DNA from: Fen-455 sp050012675
Lineage (GTDB): Bacteria > Actinomycetota > Acidimicrobiia > Acidimicrobiales > Bog-793
Direction: 5' to 3'
Assembly (NCBI GenBank): GCA_050012675.1
Contig: JBEKGS010000006.1
Coordinates: 62,001-126,000, forward strand
Length of the DNA: 64,000 nucleotides
Part shown: positions 8,672 to 17,290 of the stretch, piece by piece
Position numbering within the stretch: the first letter of the stretch is position 1
Layout: each line of letters begins with the position of its first letter
Notes under the pieces: model-generated
Seen by the model: only the letters and a program-made list of their open reading frames with translations
What the model was told of the DNA's origin: nothing
Database searches by the model: none
Made by a program: the position numbers and the translations under genes

Positions 8672-10024
8672 ATGCAGTTACCCGCTTTGTTCACTGCCGA
8701 GGTCGCGCGGAGTCTCGGTGGACCGGCTTGGCTCGTCGAACGCCGGGTCGATGCTCTGGAGAAGCTGGCCGCGAGCCCGCCGCCGATCGTCGAAGAAGAC
8801 ATGTGGCGCTACAGCCGGATCTCCGAGCTCGACCTCGGCCAGTTCGTGCCGGGCGGGGCCGCCGCCACGGCCGGACTTGTGCCGGCGCTCGAGGCTGACG
8901 CCTGGCCGGAGTCGGCCGCCCTGTTGGACGACGTCGGCGAGCGCTCCGGTCTCGCGGTCGTCGTAGACGGCGCACCGGTCTCGTTCGAGCTGTCCGCCCA
9001 GGCAGGCGCGGAAGGTACGGTCCTGGGCAGCGTCCTCGAGCACCCCAGGGGTTCGCAAGTCCTGGACCAGGTGACGAGCCTGAACACAGCCTCCGGCGAG
9101 GAGGAGCACGAGCCGGACGTGTTCGACCATCTGGCCGACGCCTTTCTTCGCGATGCCGTCCTGCTCTCTGTCCCGGCACGGGCCCGCCTCGACCACCCGG
9201 TGGTCGTCGTCCACCTGCTCGGCGCCCGCGGGGCGGCCGAGATGGCCGAGGCCGTCTTCGCGCGGACCGTCGTCGACTTGGGGGAGGCAGCCGAGGCGAC
9301 GGTGATCGAGCTCTTCGTCTCCGGCGAGGGCCCGCTGCTGGTCGTCCCGGCCGTCGACATCGCGGTGGGAGATGGCGCAGTCTTGTCCTACAACGCCGTC
9401 CAGGAGCTCGGCAGAGGTGCATGGCAGTTCGCCCACCAGCGTGTCCGTGCAGGTCGGGACGCCACGGTCCGCACGTTCACAGCTTCGCTCGGCGCCGAGT
9501 ACGCGCGTTTCCGCACCGAGTCCGTCCTTGCCGGCCAGGGAGGCAATGCAGAGCTCTTGGCCGCCTACCTTGGTGACGGGACCCAGGTGCACGACTTTCG
9601 CACCCTGCAGGAGCATGCGGCACCACGAACCCGCAGCGACCTCGTCTTCAAGGGTGCAGTCGGCGGCACTGCGCGATCGGTGTACTCGGGGCTCATCAGG
9701 ATGTGCCACGGCGCAAAAGGCGCCGATGCGTTCCAGACGAACCGGAACCTCGTGCTAAGCGACGGTGCGCACGCCGACTCGGTCCCCAATCTCGACATCG
9801 AGGAGAACGACGTGCGCTGCTCGCATGCCTCTTCCGTCGGTCAGATCGACCGCGAGCAGCGCTTCTACCTCGAGGCGAGGGGCGTCCCGCCAGCTGTCGC
9901 CGAGCGCCTGATCCTGCTGGGCTTCTTCGAGGACCTCTGGGTTCGCGTGGCGGCGCCAGGGGTCCGCGCCCATCTCGCAAGGGCCGTCGCGGCTCGCCTG
10001 GACAGGGTCACAAGTGGGAGCTGA
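8672..10024 (+). CDS. sufD: Fe-S cluster assembly protein SufD
   Basis: A 450-residue SufD, the partner of SufB in the SufBCD scaffold. The N-terminal part is poorly conserved, with a W-R-Y-S segment (DMWRYSRISELDL) typical of SufD N-termini. The C-terminal beta-helix carries HDFRTLQEHAAPRTRSDLVF, KGAVGGTARSVYSGLI, and the HADSVPNLDIEENDVRCSHA block, which bears the histidine and cysteine conserved in SufD. TAACCT at 8651-8656 is a possible internal promoter. The stop at 10024 lies 5 bases before the Rieske gene. Confidence 0.95.
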   Translation: MQLPALFTAEVARSLGGPAWLVERRVDALEKLAASPPPIVEEDMWRYSRISELDLGQFVPGGAAATAGLVPALEADAWPESAALLDDVGERSGLAVVVDGAPVSFELSAQAGAEGTVLGSVLEHPRGSQVLDQVTSLNTASGEEEHEPDVFDHLADAFLRDAVLLSVPARARLDHPVVVVHLLGARGAAEMAEAVFARTVVDLGEAAEATVIELFVSGEGPLLVVPAVDIAVGDGAVLSYNAVQELGRGAWQFAHQRVRAGRDATVRTFTASLGAEYARFRTESVLAGQGGNAELLAAYLGDGTQVHDFRTLQEHAAPRTRSDLVFKGAVGGTARSVYSGLIRMCHGAKGADAFQTNRNLVLSDGAHADSVPNLDIEENDVRCSHASSVGQIDREQRFYLEARGVPPAVAERLILLGFFEDLWVRVAAPGVRAHLARAVAARLDRVTSGS

Positions 10025-10028
10025 CCCG

Positions 10029-10340
10029 GTGCGAGTCCGCCTGTGCGCGGCCGGCGAGCTCCAGGTCGGTCAGGTCCGCAGGTTCGAGATCGAGGGAGGA
10101 GCGATCGCGCTCGTTCATTGCGACTCCGGTTTCAGGGCCCTCGTCGATGTCTGCAGCCACGAGGACTACCCCCTTTCGGAGGGCGAGGTCTTCGCCGATG
10201 TGTGCGAGATCGAGTGCCTCCGCCACGGGAGCACCTTCTCCCTGCTGGACGGCTCGCCGCAGAGCCTGCCGGCCACCCAGCCGGTGCGGGTCGTGCCTAT
10301 CGAGGTCGAGGCCGGCGACGTCTTCGCGGTGATCAATTGA
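10029..10340 (+). CDS. Rieske-type ferredoxin of the suf operon
   Basis: A 103-residue Rieske protein with the two cluster-binding boxes CSHEDYPLSEGE and CLRHGSTFSLLDG, giving the Cys-x-His and Cys-x2-His ligands of a [2Fe-2S] cluster. It resembles non-haem iron oxygenase ferredoxin subunits. Such a gene between sufD and sufC is a recurring feature of actinobacterial suf operons, where it presumably supplies electrons or acts as a cluster-dependent accessory rather than serving a dioxygenase. GTG at 10029 is preferred to one at 10014 inside the end of sufD, because GGGAG at 10016-10020 then serves as ribosome site. It overlaps sufC by four bases. Confidence 0.88.
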   Translation: MRVRLCAAGELQVGQVRRFEIEGGAIALVHCDSGFRALVDVCSHEDYPLSEGEVFADVCEIECLRHGSTFSLLDGSPQSLPATQPVRVVPIEVEAGDVFAVIN

Positions 10341-11173
10341 CCGCCAGCGTGCTCAGGATCTCGGATCTTCACGCCGGGGTCGACTCCCGCCAGATTCTGC
10401 GCGGCATAGACCTCGAGGTCCGCAGTGGGGAGATCCATGCCGTCATGGGCCCGAACGGCTCGGGTAAGAGCACCCTCGCCCACGTCCTCATGGGCAGGCC
10501 CGGGTACGAGGTCACCCGCGGGAGCGTGACGCTCGACGGCGTCGAGCTGCTTGCCATGGCACCTTTCGAGAGGGCGCAGGCCGGGCTGTTCCTGACCTTC
10601 CAGTATCCGATCGAGGTGCCCGGTGTGCCGCTTGCCTCGGCGCTCAGCGAGTCGCTGCTTGCCGCCGGTCGTAGCGCAGAAGCCGAGGCCGGGCCACTCG
10701 GCGAGCGCCTCTCCGAAGAGGCCGCTGTGCTCGGGATCCCCCCGGAGATACTGGCGCGTCCGTTGAACGTCGACCTGTCCGGCGGCGAGGCCAAGCGCAA
10801 CGAGACCCTGCAGCTCGCTATCTTGCGGCCGCGGATCGCCATCTTGGACGAGCTCGACTCCGGCCTCGACGTCGATGCTCTCGGTCAGGTGGCCCGGCGT
10901 ATCGAGCGGGCCACGCGTGAGGGCGATCCTCCTCTCGGCGTGATCGCGATCACCCATTACCGCCGTCTGCTTGCCGAGCTGCCCGCGCAACGCGTCCACG
11001 TCTTGTCGCAGGGCAGGATCGTCGCGAGCGGGGGGCCGGAGCTCGCCGAGGAGCTCGAGCGGACCGGCTATGAGGCTTACCGTGAGGACGGCGAAGCGGC
11101 GCCGGGGGCGGCATCCGGCGACGCCGGCTTGCTGGGCCTCGGCCTCGGAGAGACTTTCCCCGGCGGCCTTTGA
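10337..11173 (+). CDS. sufC: Fe-S assembly ATPase SufC
   Basis: A 278-residue ABC-type ATPase. The Walker A is GPNGSGKST, the signature LSGGEAKRNE is the SufC variant of the ABC signature, and the Walker B/D-loop is ILDELDSGLDVDA. SufC binds SufB and SufD and powers conformational change during cluster assembly. There is no membrane segment. TTG at 10337 overlaps the Rieske stop as TTGA, which implies translational coupling. GTG at 10349 is an alternative. The C-terminus carries an Ala/Gly-rich extension after YEAYRED. It is the last suf gene here and is convergent with the Lrp-type gene. Confidence 0.95.
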   Translation: MTASVLRISDLHAGVDSRQILRGIDLEVRSGEIHAVMGPNGSGKSTLAHVLMGRPGYEVTRGSVTLDGVELLAMAPFERAQAGLFLTFQYPIEVPGVPLASALSESLLAAGRSAEAEAGPLGERLSEEAAVLGIPPEILARPLNVDLSGGEAKRNETLQLAILRPRIAILDELDSGLDVDALGQVARRIERATREGDPPLGVIAITHYRRLLAELPAQRVHVLSQGRIVASGGPELAEELERTGYEAYREDGEAAPGAASGDAGLLGLGLGETFPGGL

Positions 11174-11240
11174 GCGGGCCGAGCCGCCACGCCGCTCGGG
11201 ACGCGTGCTCGAGCGCCCGTCGTTTTCGACTACGGCTTGA

Positions 11241-11477
11241 TCAGAGGTTGACCACGGGGCAGGTCAGCGTGCGCGTGATGCCCTCTATGAGCTGCACCCG
11301 ACTGACGACGATCTTGCCCAGGTCGTCGACGGTCTCGGCTTCGGCCTGGATTATGACGTCGTAAGGGCCCGTGACGTCCTCGGCTCGCACAACGCCTGGG
11401 ATCTCCGCCACCTTCGTGGCGACTGAGGCCGCCTTGCCAACTTCTGTCTGGATCAGCACGTAGGCACGAACTCCCAC
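11241..11477 (-). CDS. Lrp/AsnC ligand-binding (RAM) domain protein
   Basis: A 78-residue stand-alone RAM domain (VGVRAYVLIQTEVGKA...), lacking the DNA-binding helix-turn-helix of full Lrp regulators. Motifs include the GPYDVIIQ strand. Such single-domain proteins form decamers and bind amino acids or other ligands in actinobacteria. Their partner is usually unknown. GTG at 11477 is set by AGGAGG seven bases upstream on the minus strand. It is convergent with sufC and divergent from the MFS gene. A regulatory role is inferred from the family. Confidence 0.85.
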   Translation of the reverse strand: MGVRAYVLIQTEVGKAASVATKVAEIPGVVRAEDVTGPYDVIIQAEAETVDDLGKIVVSRVQLIEGITRTLTCPVVNL

Positions 11478-11551
11478 TGGTGACCTCCTCGTTCGTTGTG
11501 GGCGCATCGTAGCGGGGACGTGAACGAGGACCCGCCACGTACGATGAGAAG

Positions 11552-12976
11552 GTGGACAGCTCCTCGCGATGGGCTCGCCTCACCCGGCTCCTGCGCAGCG
11601 CCGTCCGCGACCTGTTCGACCAGTCGCAGCCCTTCGGAAGGCTCGCGCTCGTCCACACCGTCTTCTCGATGGGCACGACGCTTGTCACCATCTCGCTTGC
11701 CGGGACGCTGTTCTTCACCATCTCGCCGGAAGCCGCCAAAGGCAAGGTCGTGCTCTACTTGTTGCTCACCATCACGCCGTTCGTGGTCGTCGCGCCGGCG
11801 CTGAGCCCTCTTCTCGACCGGGGCAGGTACGCGCGGCGTACCTCGATGGCGGTCGCATCGGTGGGCAGTGCCGTCCTGGTCCTCTTGATGGCAGGCGACA
11901 TCAAAGGCTTGCTCCTGTTCCCCGAGGCTTTCGGCGTACTCGTGCTCTCCAAGCTGTACCTGGTCGCCAAGGCGGCGTTGGTGCCGTCGATGACAGAGAC
12001 GGAGGACGACCTCGCCAGCGCGAACGCAAAGCTCGCGGTCCTCGCCACTCTCGCGGGCTTCGTGGCTTCTCCTATTGCCGTGGGACTCCTGCAGCTCGGG
12101 GCGCCCTGGGTGCTGCGGCTGGGCTTTGTCGTCTTCCTTCTCGGAGGGGTGGCGGCCGTGCGGCTCCCCAAGACCGCCGACGCCGTCCTCACCAAGCCCG
12201 CGGCCGCGACCCCCGACGGCCGTCCCATCTTGGGGCCGCCCGCCCCCGACATTGGGCGCAAACAAGCGGGGGCGGCGGGCCGCCCCCTCTACGAGCGGCC
12301 GCCCACCGCCAATCGGGAGCGCCAGGCGCGGATCAACGTCGCTCGCGAGCGCCAGCGGCTCGGGCTGCCGCTTTATGTCCCAGAGGTGGTGCTGTCGCTC
12401 ACGGCGATGTCGGTGATCAGGGGATCGGTCGGCTTTCTCACCTTCTTCCTGGCCTTTGCCCTGCGTCATCTGCACGCGTCGACGTGGTGGTTCGGTTTCG
12501 TGCTCCTGGCGAGCGCCGTAGGTTCACTGCTCGGGTCGCTGCTCGTGCCCGTGCTGCGCAAGTACCTGTCCGAGCAACAGCTGATCCTCTACTCGCTCGT
12601 GCTGTCCGCCTTCGTCGGGGTCGTGGTCGCGGTCCTTGGCTCACTGTGGGCTCAGGCGCTGCTCACGCTCGCGATCGGTTTTGCGACCACAGCCGCCAAG
12701 CCGTCGTTCGACTCGATCGCCCAGCGGAACGTGCCCCCGGCACTATTGGGGCGCGCCTTCGCGAGGTTCGAGACACAGCTGCAGCTGGTCTGGGTGCTCT
12801 GTGCCCTCTTGGCCGTCGCAGTCGGCTTTTCCCTTCAGGCGGGCGACGTCCTCATAGGCGTGACCTGTGCGGTGGCGGCTGGCTTTCATGTCTCTATGCG
12901 CCGTGCCGTGCTTGAGAGCCGTCTCACCGAGCGTCGGGCGAACGGCGCGGAACTGCCGGGCACGCCCCTCAACTAG
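11552..12976 (+). CDS. MFS transporter
   Basis: A 474-residue integral membrane protein with about twelve hydrophobic helices in two halves. The halves are separated by a cytoplasmic loop rich in Ala, Pro and Arg (about residues 210-270). The short basic loop LLDRGRYARRT after the second helix resembles the MFS A-motif region. It may be a drug or metabolite exporter of the major facilitator superfamily. The substrate cannot be deduced. TACGAT at 11540-11545 followed after 6 bases by GTG at 11552 fits a leaderless start. It stands alone, with a strong hairpin after it. Confidence 0.82.
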   Translation: MDSSSRWARLTRLLRSAVRDLFDQSQPFGRLALVHTVFSMGTTLVTISLAGTLFFTISPEAAKGKVVLYLLLTITPFVVVAPALSPLLDRGRYARRTSMAVASVGSAVLVLLMAGDIKGLLLFPEAFGVLVLSKLYLVAKAALVPSMTETEDDLASANAKLAVLATLAGFVASPIAVGLLQLGAPWVLRLGFVVFLLGGVAAVRLPKTADAVLTKPAAATPDGRPILGPPAPDIGRKQAGAAGRPLYERPPTANRERQARINVARERQRLGLPLYVPEVVLSLTAMSVIRGSVGFLTFFLAFALRHLHASTWWFGFVLLASAVGSLLGSLLVPVLRKYLSEQQLILYSLVLSAFVGVVVAVLGSLWAQALLTLAIGFATTAAKPSFDSIAQRNVPPALLGRAFARFETQLQLVWVLCALLAVAVGFSLQAGDVLIGVTCAVAAGFHVSMRRAVLESRLTERRANGAELPGTPLN

Positions 12977-13043
12977 CCGCCTCCCCTTTTCGCGACTCGC
13001 CCTAATCCGCACCGGCACCCTGTGCCGTATTCATGGCAAGAGG

Positions 13044-13064
13044 CTCCCGGGACTGGCCCGGGAG
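13044..13064 (+). terminator. Hairpin downstream of the MFS gene
   Basis: CTCCCGGG (13044-13051) pairs perfectly with CCCGGGAG (13057-13064) across a five-base loop, 67 bases after the MFS stop. The following sequence is not T-rich. It probably separates the MFS transcript from the DUF4331 operon. Confidence 0.5.
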
Positions 13065-13145
13065 AGCCGCAGCGCTGGCGTGGCGAAGTGATATGTCCCC
13101 GTCACGGTGCGGGCGTAGGCCTCTTTCGACAAGGGGGGCAGCCTG

Positions 13146-13436
13146 ATGGAGAGCATCACCCGACGGACGTTTCTCAAGCGGGGAGGGACCGGCATCGCAG
13201 CTGCGGGCATCCTTGCCGCGGTTCCGGCGTTTCCCAAACTCGCCTCGGGGTCACAGAGACCCGCGACGGTTCACAGCGTCGGCGTCGCCGCGCCGCAAGG
13301 GCGCCCCGCCACCGGGCCGCTCGTCGTGCACATCCCGGACCCGCGCAGCGGTGAGGTCCACCTGATGGTCGGGACCCGGGAAGTGGTCACCCGGGACTCG
13401 GCTCTTGTAGCGCGGCTCTTGCGCGCGGCGGGCTGA
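13146..13436 (+). CDS. Small Tat-exported protein upstream of DUF4331
   Basis: A 96-residue protein starting MESITRRTFLKRGGTG. RRTFLK is a twin-arginine (Tat) signal followed by a hydrophobic stretch (IAAAGILAAVPAF) and a likely cleavage site after LASGS. The mature part is only about 55 residues, ending in a beta-like module (LVVHIPDPRSGEVHLMVG). ATG follows AAGGGGGG at 13130-13137. Tat export implies that it, or a partner carried with it, folds in the cytoplasm. It lies 91 bases upstream of the DUF4331 gene and probably forms one operon with it. The function is unknown. Confidence 0.75.
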   Translation: MESITRRTFLKRGGTGIAAAGILAAVPAFPKLASGSQRPATVHSVGVAAPQGRPATGPLVVHIPDPRSGEVHLMVGTREVVTRDSALVARLLRAAG

Positions 13437-13527
13437 GAAAGACCGCCAGAGCGCACCGAGCCAGAGCACCGCCGCAGGCGAGCTCTTACCACCCGATCCC
13501 AGACAAACCAGTGAGGTGTAAGAAACG

Positions 13528-14967
13528 ATGTCATCCCACCGAGAGGCTCCCGAGATCTCAAAGGACCCCGTGGCAGACAGCGCGGACCTTTACGCATTCG
13601 TCAGCCCGGACAACCCGGCGACCGTAACGATCATCGCCAACTACGTTCCCCTCCAGCAGCCGGCAGGAGGCCCGAACTTCTACGAGTTCGGCGACGACGT
13701 CCTCTATGAGATCCACGTAGACAACGACGGCGACGCCAGCGCCGACATCACCTATCAGTTCCGGTTCAACACGGTGCTCACCAACACCGGTGCGCACGAT
13801 CTCTTCCTCTACAACACGGGCCAGATCAGTCACCTGAGTGACAAGACATGGAACCGCAAGCAGTTCTATTCAGTCACCCGCGTTGACGACAAGGGCACGC
13901 ACCTTGTGGCAAAGGACCTCGCCTGCCCGCCGTGCAACGTCGGCAAGAACTCGATCCCCGACTACGCTGGCTTGACCGCCGAGGCGGTCCACCAGCTCGC
14001 TTTGGGCACCTACGTCTTCGCCGGCCAACGCGCCGACGGCTTTTACGTAGACCTCGGGTCGATCTTCGACCTCGGCGATCTCCGGCCCTTCCAGCCGGAT
14101 TTCCTGCTCAAGGGATCGGCCGTGGCGGGCATCAACACCCTCGCCGGGCTGAACGTCCACAGCATCGCCATCCAGGTCCCGATCAAAGATCTCACCCGCG
14201 ACGGATCAAGGCCCACCTCTTACACAGCTGCCGCTTCGACGATCGGGGTCTGGACGACCGCCAGCCGCCAGAAGACCCTCATCTACGGCCAGGAAGTCAC
14301 CCACGCGGGACCGTGGACCCAGATCTCGCGCCTCGGCAATCCGCTCATCAACGAGGTCATCATCCCTATGGGTGTGAAGGACTACTGGAACACCCAGGCC
14401 CCGAGAGGCGACGCAGCCTTCTCCGGCTACTACGATCACCCGACGCTGGCGGCGCTGCTCAACGTCTTGTACCCAGGAGCGTTCCCGAGTCTCGCCGCCT
14501 ATACCGCCGACCCCTCCAACACCCGGCCCGACCTCGACGCCGTGCTTTTGACGGGCGTGCCGGCCGGGCTCTTTTCGGGGTTCCAGAACAACACGGGCAC
14601 CACCAAGGCGGACATGCTGCGGCTCAACGTCGCCATCAAGCCGACGGCGACGGCGAACGCGGCCATCCTCGGTGTCGTAGGCGGCGACAACGCCGGGTTC
14701 CCCAACGGCCGGCGCGTGTTCGACGATGTCGTGAGCATCGAGCTCAAGGCCGTGGCCGGTGCGCTGCTCGGCGACGTCGTGAAGTCGTTCAAGCCGGACG
14801 CGGCTGCCGGGGCGCTCTACGACGTCGGCGGCACCGCGTCGGAGCCGGCCAGCGTCGCCAGCTTGAGCGCCTTCGGTCTTGAGTACCGGGAGTCCTTCCC
14901 GTACCTGGGCGACCCGTGGGACGGCTTCGACAACCCGTCGGCGCAGAACCTCCCCGTAGCCGGCTGA
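13528..14967 (+). CDS. DUF4331 domain protein
   Basis: A 479-residue protein opening MSSHREAPEISKDPVADSAD, then LYAFVSPDNP, the diagnostic start of DUF4331. The middle has beta-rich blocks such as YEIHVDNDGDASADITYQF and NRKQFYSVTRV. It has no signal peptide of its own. It lies in an operon between a Tat-exported small protein and a hypothetical gene. The family's function is not established. An envelope-associated or exported role is suggested by the Tat neighbour, but this is inference. Length matches full members. Confidence 0.88.
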   Translation: MSSHREAPEISKDPVADSADLYAFVSPDNPATVTIIANYVPLQQPAGGPNFYEFGDDVLYEIHVDNDGDASADITYQFRFNTVLTNTGAHDLFLYNTGQISHLSDKTWNRKQFYSVTRVDDKGTHLVAKDLACPPCNVGKNSIPDYAGLTAEAVHQLALGTYVFAGQRADGFYVDLGSIFDLGDLRPFQPDFLLKGSAVAGINTLAGLNVHSIAIQVPIKDLTRDGSRPTSYTAAASTIGVWTTASRQKTLIYGQEVTHAGPWTQISRLGNPLINEVIIPMGVKDYWNTQAPRGDAAFSGYYDHPTLAALLNVLYPGAFPSLAAYTADPSNTRPDLDAVLLTGVPAGLFSGFQNNTGTTKADMLRLNVAIKPTATANAAILGVVGGDNAGFPNGRRVFDDVVSIELKAVAGALLGDVVKSFKPDAAAGALYDVGGTASEPASVASLSAFGLEYRESFPYLGDPWDGFDNPSAQNLPVAG

Positions 14968-14971
14968 CGAG

Positions 14972-15379
14972 GTGGCGGGGACGGGGGAGGCTGCGCCGGT
15001 GGCACGAGAGGGCCACTGCCATGATGGCGCAGCCCCCCACACTCACATGGGCGAGGGTTCGACGGCCGGGGAGGCGGCCCGGCCGAGCGGACCGAGCCGG
15101 GCGGTTATGGTCGACGTCGGCGAGCATCACGGAGCGCTCGTGGTCAGTGCGCCCGCTTCGTGCGAAGGTCTCGAGGTCGAGATCCATCCGGTGTCGGAGC
15201 CGTCCAGGCGCACGCACGTGTGGGTGCTGGCGCGCGAGGGACGAGATGCCACGGTCTACGCAGCTGTGTTCCCGAGCCTTCGCACCGGCGACTACGTGGT
15301 GCTCGCCCCGGACGGCTCGACCGCGACGGTCGTCACGGTGCCGCCCAACATGGTGACGAACGCCCGCTTGTCCTCCTAG
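14972..15379 (+). CDS. Small conserved protein of the DUF4331 operon
   Basis: A 135-residue protein starting at GTG 14972, five bases after the DUF4331 stop. The N-terminal 40 residues are low complexity and include several His residues (REGHCHDGAAPHTHMGEG). The conserved-looking part starts at RAVMVDVGEHHGALVV and continues with an EIHPVSE strand, HVWVLAR, YAAVFPSLRTGDYVVL and VVTVPPN. This resembles small beta-rich actinobacterial proteins, sometimes mislabelled phospholipase, that I recall beside DUF4331 genes. The His-rich N-terminus could bind metal. The start could be further downstream. Confidence 0.65.
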   Translation: MAGTGEAAPVAREGHCHDGAAPHTHMGEGSTAGEAARPSGPSRAVMVDVGEHHGALVVSAPASCEGLEVEIHPVSEPSRRTHVWVLAREGRDATVYAAVFPSLRTGDYVVLAPDGSTATVVTVPPNMVTNARLSS

Positions 15380-15400
15380 ACGACAGTGCTGCGGTGGTTC

Positions 15401-17191
15401 TCAGGCCAGGCGCAGGCGCAGCGCCTCGGCCTGTTCAAAGACGGCAGCCGGCAGCCGGCTGCCGAATTGGGAGAAGTAATCCACGATGGGGGGCAGCTCC
15501 GCCCTCCACTCGTCCCGGTCGACCCGCAGCAGATCGGCCATGTCCTCGTCTTTGATGTCGAGGCCTTCGGTGTCGATGGCCCCGGGCGCCGGGAGGTAGC
15601 CGATGGGCGTCTCGACGGCACCGCCCCGGCCGGCGCAGCGCTCGAACACCCACTCGAGCACGCGGGAGTTGTCGCCGAATCCGGGCCAGAGATAGCGCCC
15701 GTCGGTGGACTTGCGGAACCAGTTGACATAGAAGACACGGGGCAGGTTCGCCGTGTCCATCCGGTTCTCGAACGAAAGCCAGTGCGCCCAGTAGTCGGCC
15801 ATGTTGTAGCCGCAGAAGGGCAGCATCGCGAACGGGTCGCGCCGCAGCTCACCGACGGCGCCAGTGGCTGCGGCCGTCGTCTCCGAGGCCATGATCGATC
15901 CGAGGAACACGCCGTGTGCCCAGTCGAAAGCCTCGTGGACGAGCGGGATCACGGCCGCCCGCCTGCCGCCGAACAAGATGGCTGAGATCGGCACACCTTC
16001 GGGGTCCTCCCACTCCTCGGCGATCGCCGGGTCCTGGCTGGCGGGAGCGGTGAAGCGTGAGTTCGGGTGCGCGGCGGGCTTGGCGGTCCGAGGTGTCCAG
16101 TCGTTGCCCCGCCAGTCGGTCAAGTGGGCGGGCGGTTCCTCGGTGAGCCCCTCCCACCAGATGTCGCCGTCGTCGGTGAGCGCCGTGTTGGTGAATATGC
16201 AATTGGCGGACAGCGTGAGCACGGCGTTCGGGTTGGTCCTCATGTTGGTGCCGGGGGCCACGCCGAAGAAGCCGGCCTCCGGATTGATCGCCCGGAGCAT
16301 CCCGTCCGGTCCGATCTTCATCCAGCAGATGTCGTCGCCGACCGTCTGAACCTTCCAGCCCGGCATCGTCGGGACCAGCATGGCGAGATTCGTCTTCCCA
16401 CAGGCGGAAGGGAAGGCCCCGGCCACATAGCGCACCTCACCGGCCGGGGACGTCAGTTTCAAGATCAGCATGTGCTCTGCGAGCCAGCCCTCGTCGCGCC
16501 CGATCACCGAGGCGATCCGCAGCGCGAAGCACTTCTTGCCCAACAGGGCATTGCCCCCGTAGCCGGAGCCGAACGACCAGATCTCCCGTGTCTCGGGGAA
16601 GTGGCTGATGTAGATCTGCTCTGTGTGACACGGCCAAGGGACGTCACCTTGGCCAGGCTCGAGCGGAGCTCCCACCGAGTGGAGGCACCGCACGAATTCA
16701 CCCTCGTCGCCGATCACCTCGAGCACTCCGGCGCCCATCCTCGTCATGATGCGCATGTTCACGACCACGTACGGCGAGTCGGTGATCTCGACGCCGACGT
16801 GCGAGATCGACGATCCGAGAGGGCCCATGGAAAAAGGCACCACGTACATGGTCCGGCCTCTCATCGCCCCTTGGAACAGGCCGGTCAAGGTGGCGCGCAT
16901 CTCGCCGGGGTCCATCCAGTTGTTCGTGGGGCCCGCATCTTCGGGATCGCTCGGGCACACGAACGTGCGGCTCTCGACGCGTGCCACGTCAGCCGGGTCC
17001 GAGCGTGCCCAGTAGCTGTTCGGGCGCTTCGCCTCCGACAGCTTGGTGAACGTGCCCCGGTCCACCAGCAGGCGGCACAGCCGGTCGTACTCGTCTGGCG
17101 AACCGTCGCACCACTCGACCCGGTCGGGCTGAGTGAGCGCCGCGACGTCTTCGACCCAGTCCAGAAGTTTGCGGTTCCGAGTCTCTGCCAT
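15401..17191 (-). CDS. pckG: Phosphoenolpyruvate carboxykinase (GTP)
   Basis: A 596-residue GTP-dependent PEPCK, converting oxaloacetate and GTP to phosphoenolpyruvate, GDP and CO2 at the entry to gluconeogenesis. The kinase-1a P-loop is FPSACGKTNLAM with the hyper-reactive cysteine of the GTP class. The kinase-2 segment is VGDDICWM. Other blocks are GFFGVAPGTN, FGGRRAAVIPLV and FCGYNMADYWAHWL. The start MAETRNRKLLDW at 17191 is the conserved one. An extension to 17248 would add about 19 unconserved residues. It is divergent from thiL with 99 bases between starts, and convergent with the DUF4331 operon. Confidence 0.96.
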   Translation of the reverse strand: MAETRNRKLLDWVEDVAALTQPDRVEWCDGSPDEYDRLCRLLVDRGTFTKLSEAKRPNSYWARSDPADVARVESRTFVCPSDPEDAGPTNNWMDPGEMRATLTGLFQGAMRGRTMYVVPFSMGPLGSSISHVGVEITDSPYVVVNMRIMTRMGAGVLEVIGDEGEFVRCLHSVGAPLEPGQGDVPWPCHTEQIYISHFPETREIWSFGSGYGGNALLGKKCFALRIASVIGRDEGWLAEHMLILKLTSPAGEVRYVAGAFPSACGKTNLAMLVPTMPGWKVQTVGDDICWMKIGPDGMLRAINPEAGFFGVAPGTNMRTNPNAVLTLSANCIFTNTALTDDGDIWWEGLTEEPPAHLTDWRGNDWTPRTAKPAAHPNSRFTAPASQDPAIAEEWEDPEGVPISAILFGGRRAAVIPLVHEAFDWAHGVFLGSIMASETTAAATGAVGELRRDPFAMLPFCGYNMADYWAHWLSFENRMDTANLPRVFYVNWFRKSTDGRYLWPGFGDNSRVLEWVFERCAGRGGAVETPIGYLPAPGAIDTEGLDIKDEDMADLLRVDRDEWRAELPPIVDYFSQFGSRLPAAVFEQAEALRLRLA

Positions 17192-17290
17192 TGAGCGATC
17201 GTAGACGAGCTTACTTTGGGCTCCCAATTCGCCCTGACGGGCGCGCACTGGCAGGTAAGAGGTCGGATCTTGGAGGTAGCGTCCGCAGTT

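Noticed and set aside
11179..11199. Terminator between sufC and the Lrp-type gene
   Set aside because: CCGAGC and GCTCGG pair over a nine-base loop. This is only six base pairs in very GC-rich sequence and too weak to list.
16067..17194. A 375-codon plus-strand frame across pckG
   Set aside because: It is an antisense shadow of a canonical GTP-PEPCK, with His/Arg/Gly-rich composition.
17192..17290. TPP riboswitch before thiL
   Set aside because: The 99-base gap between divergent starts shows no CUGAGA/ACCUG-type conserved elements and is short for the aptamer.
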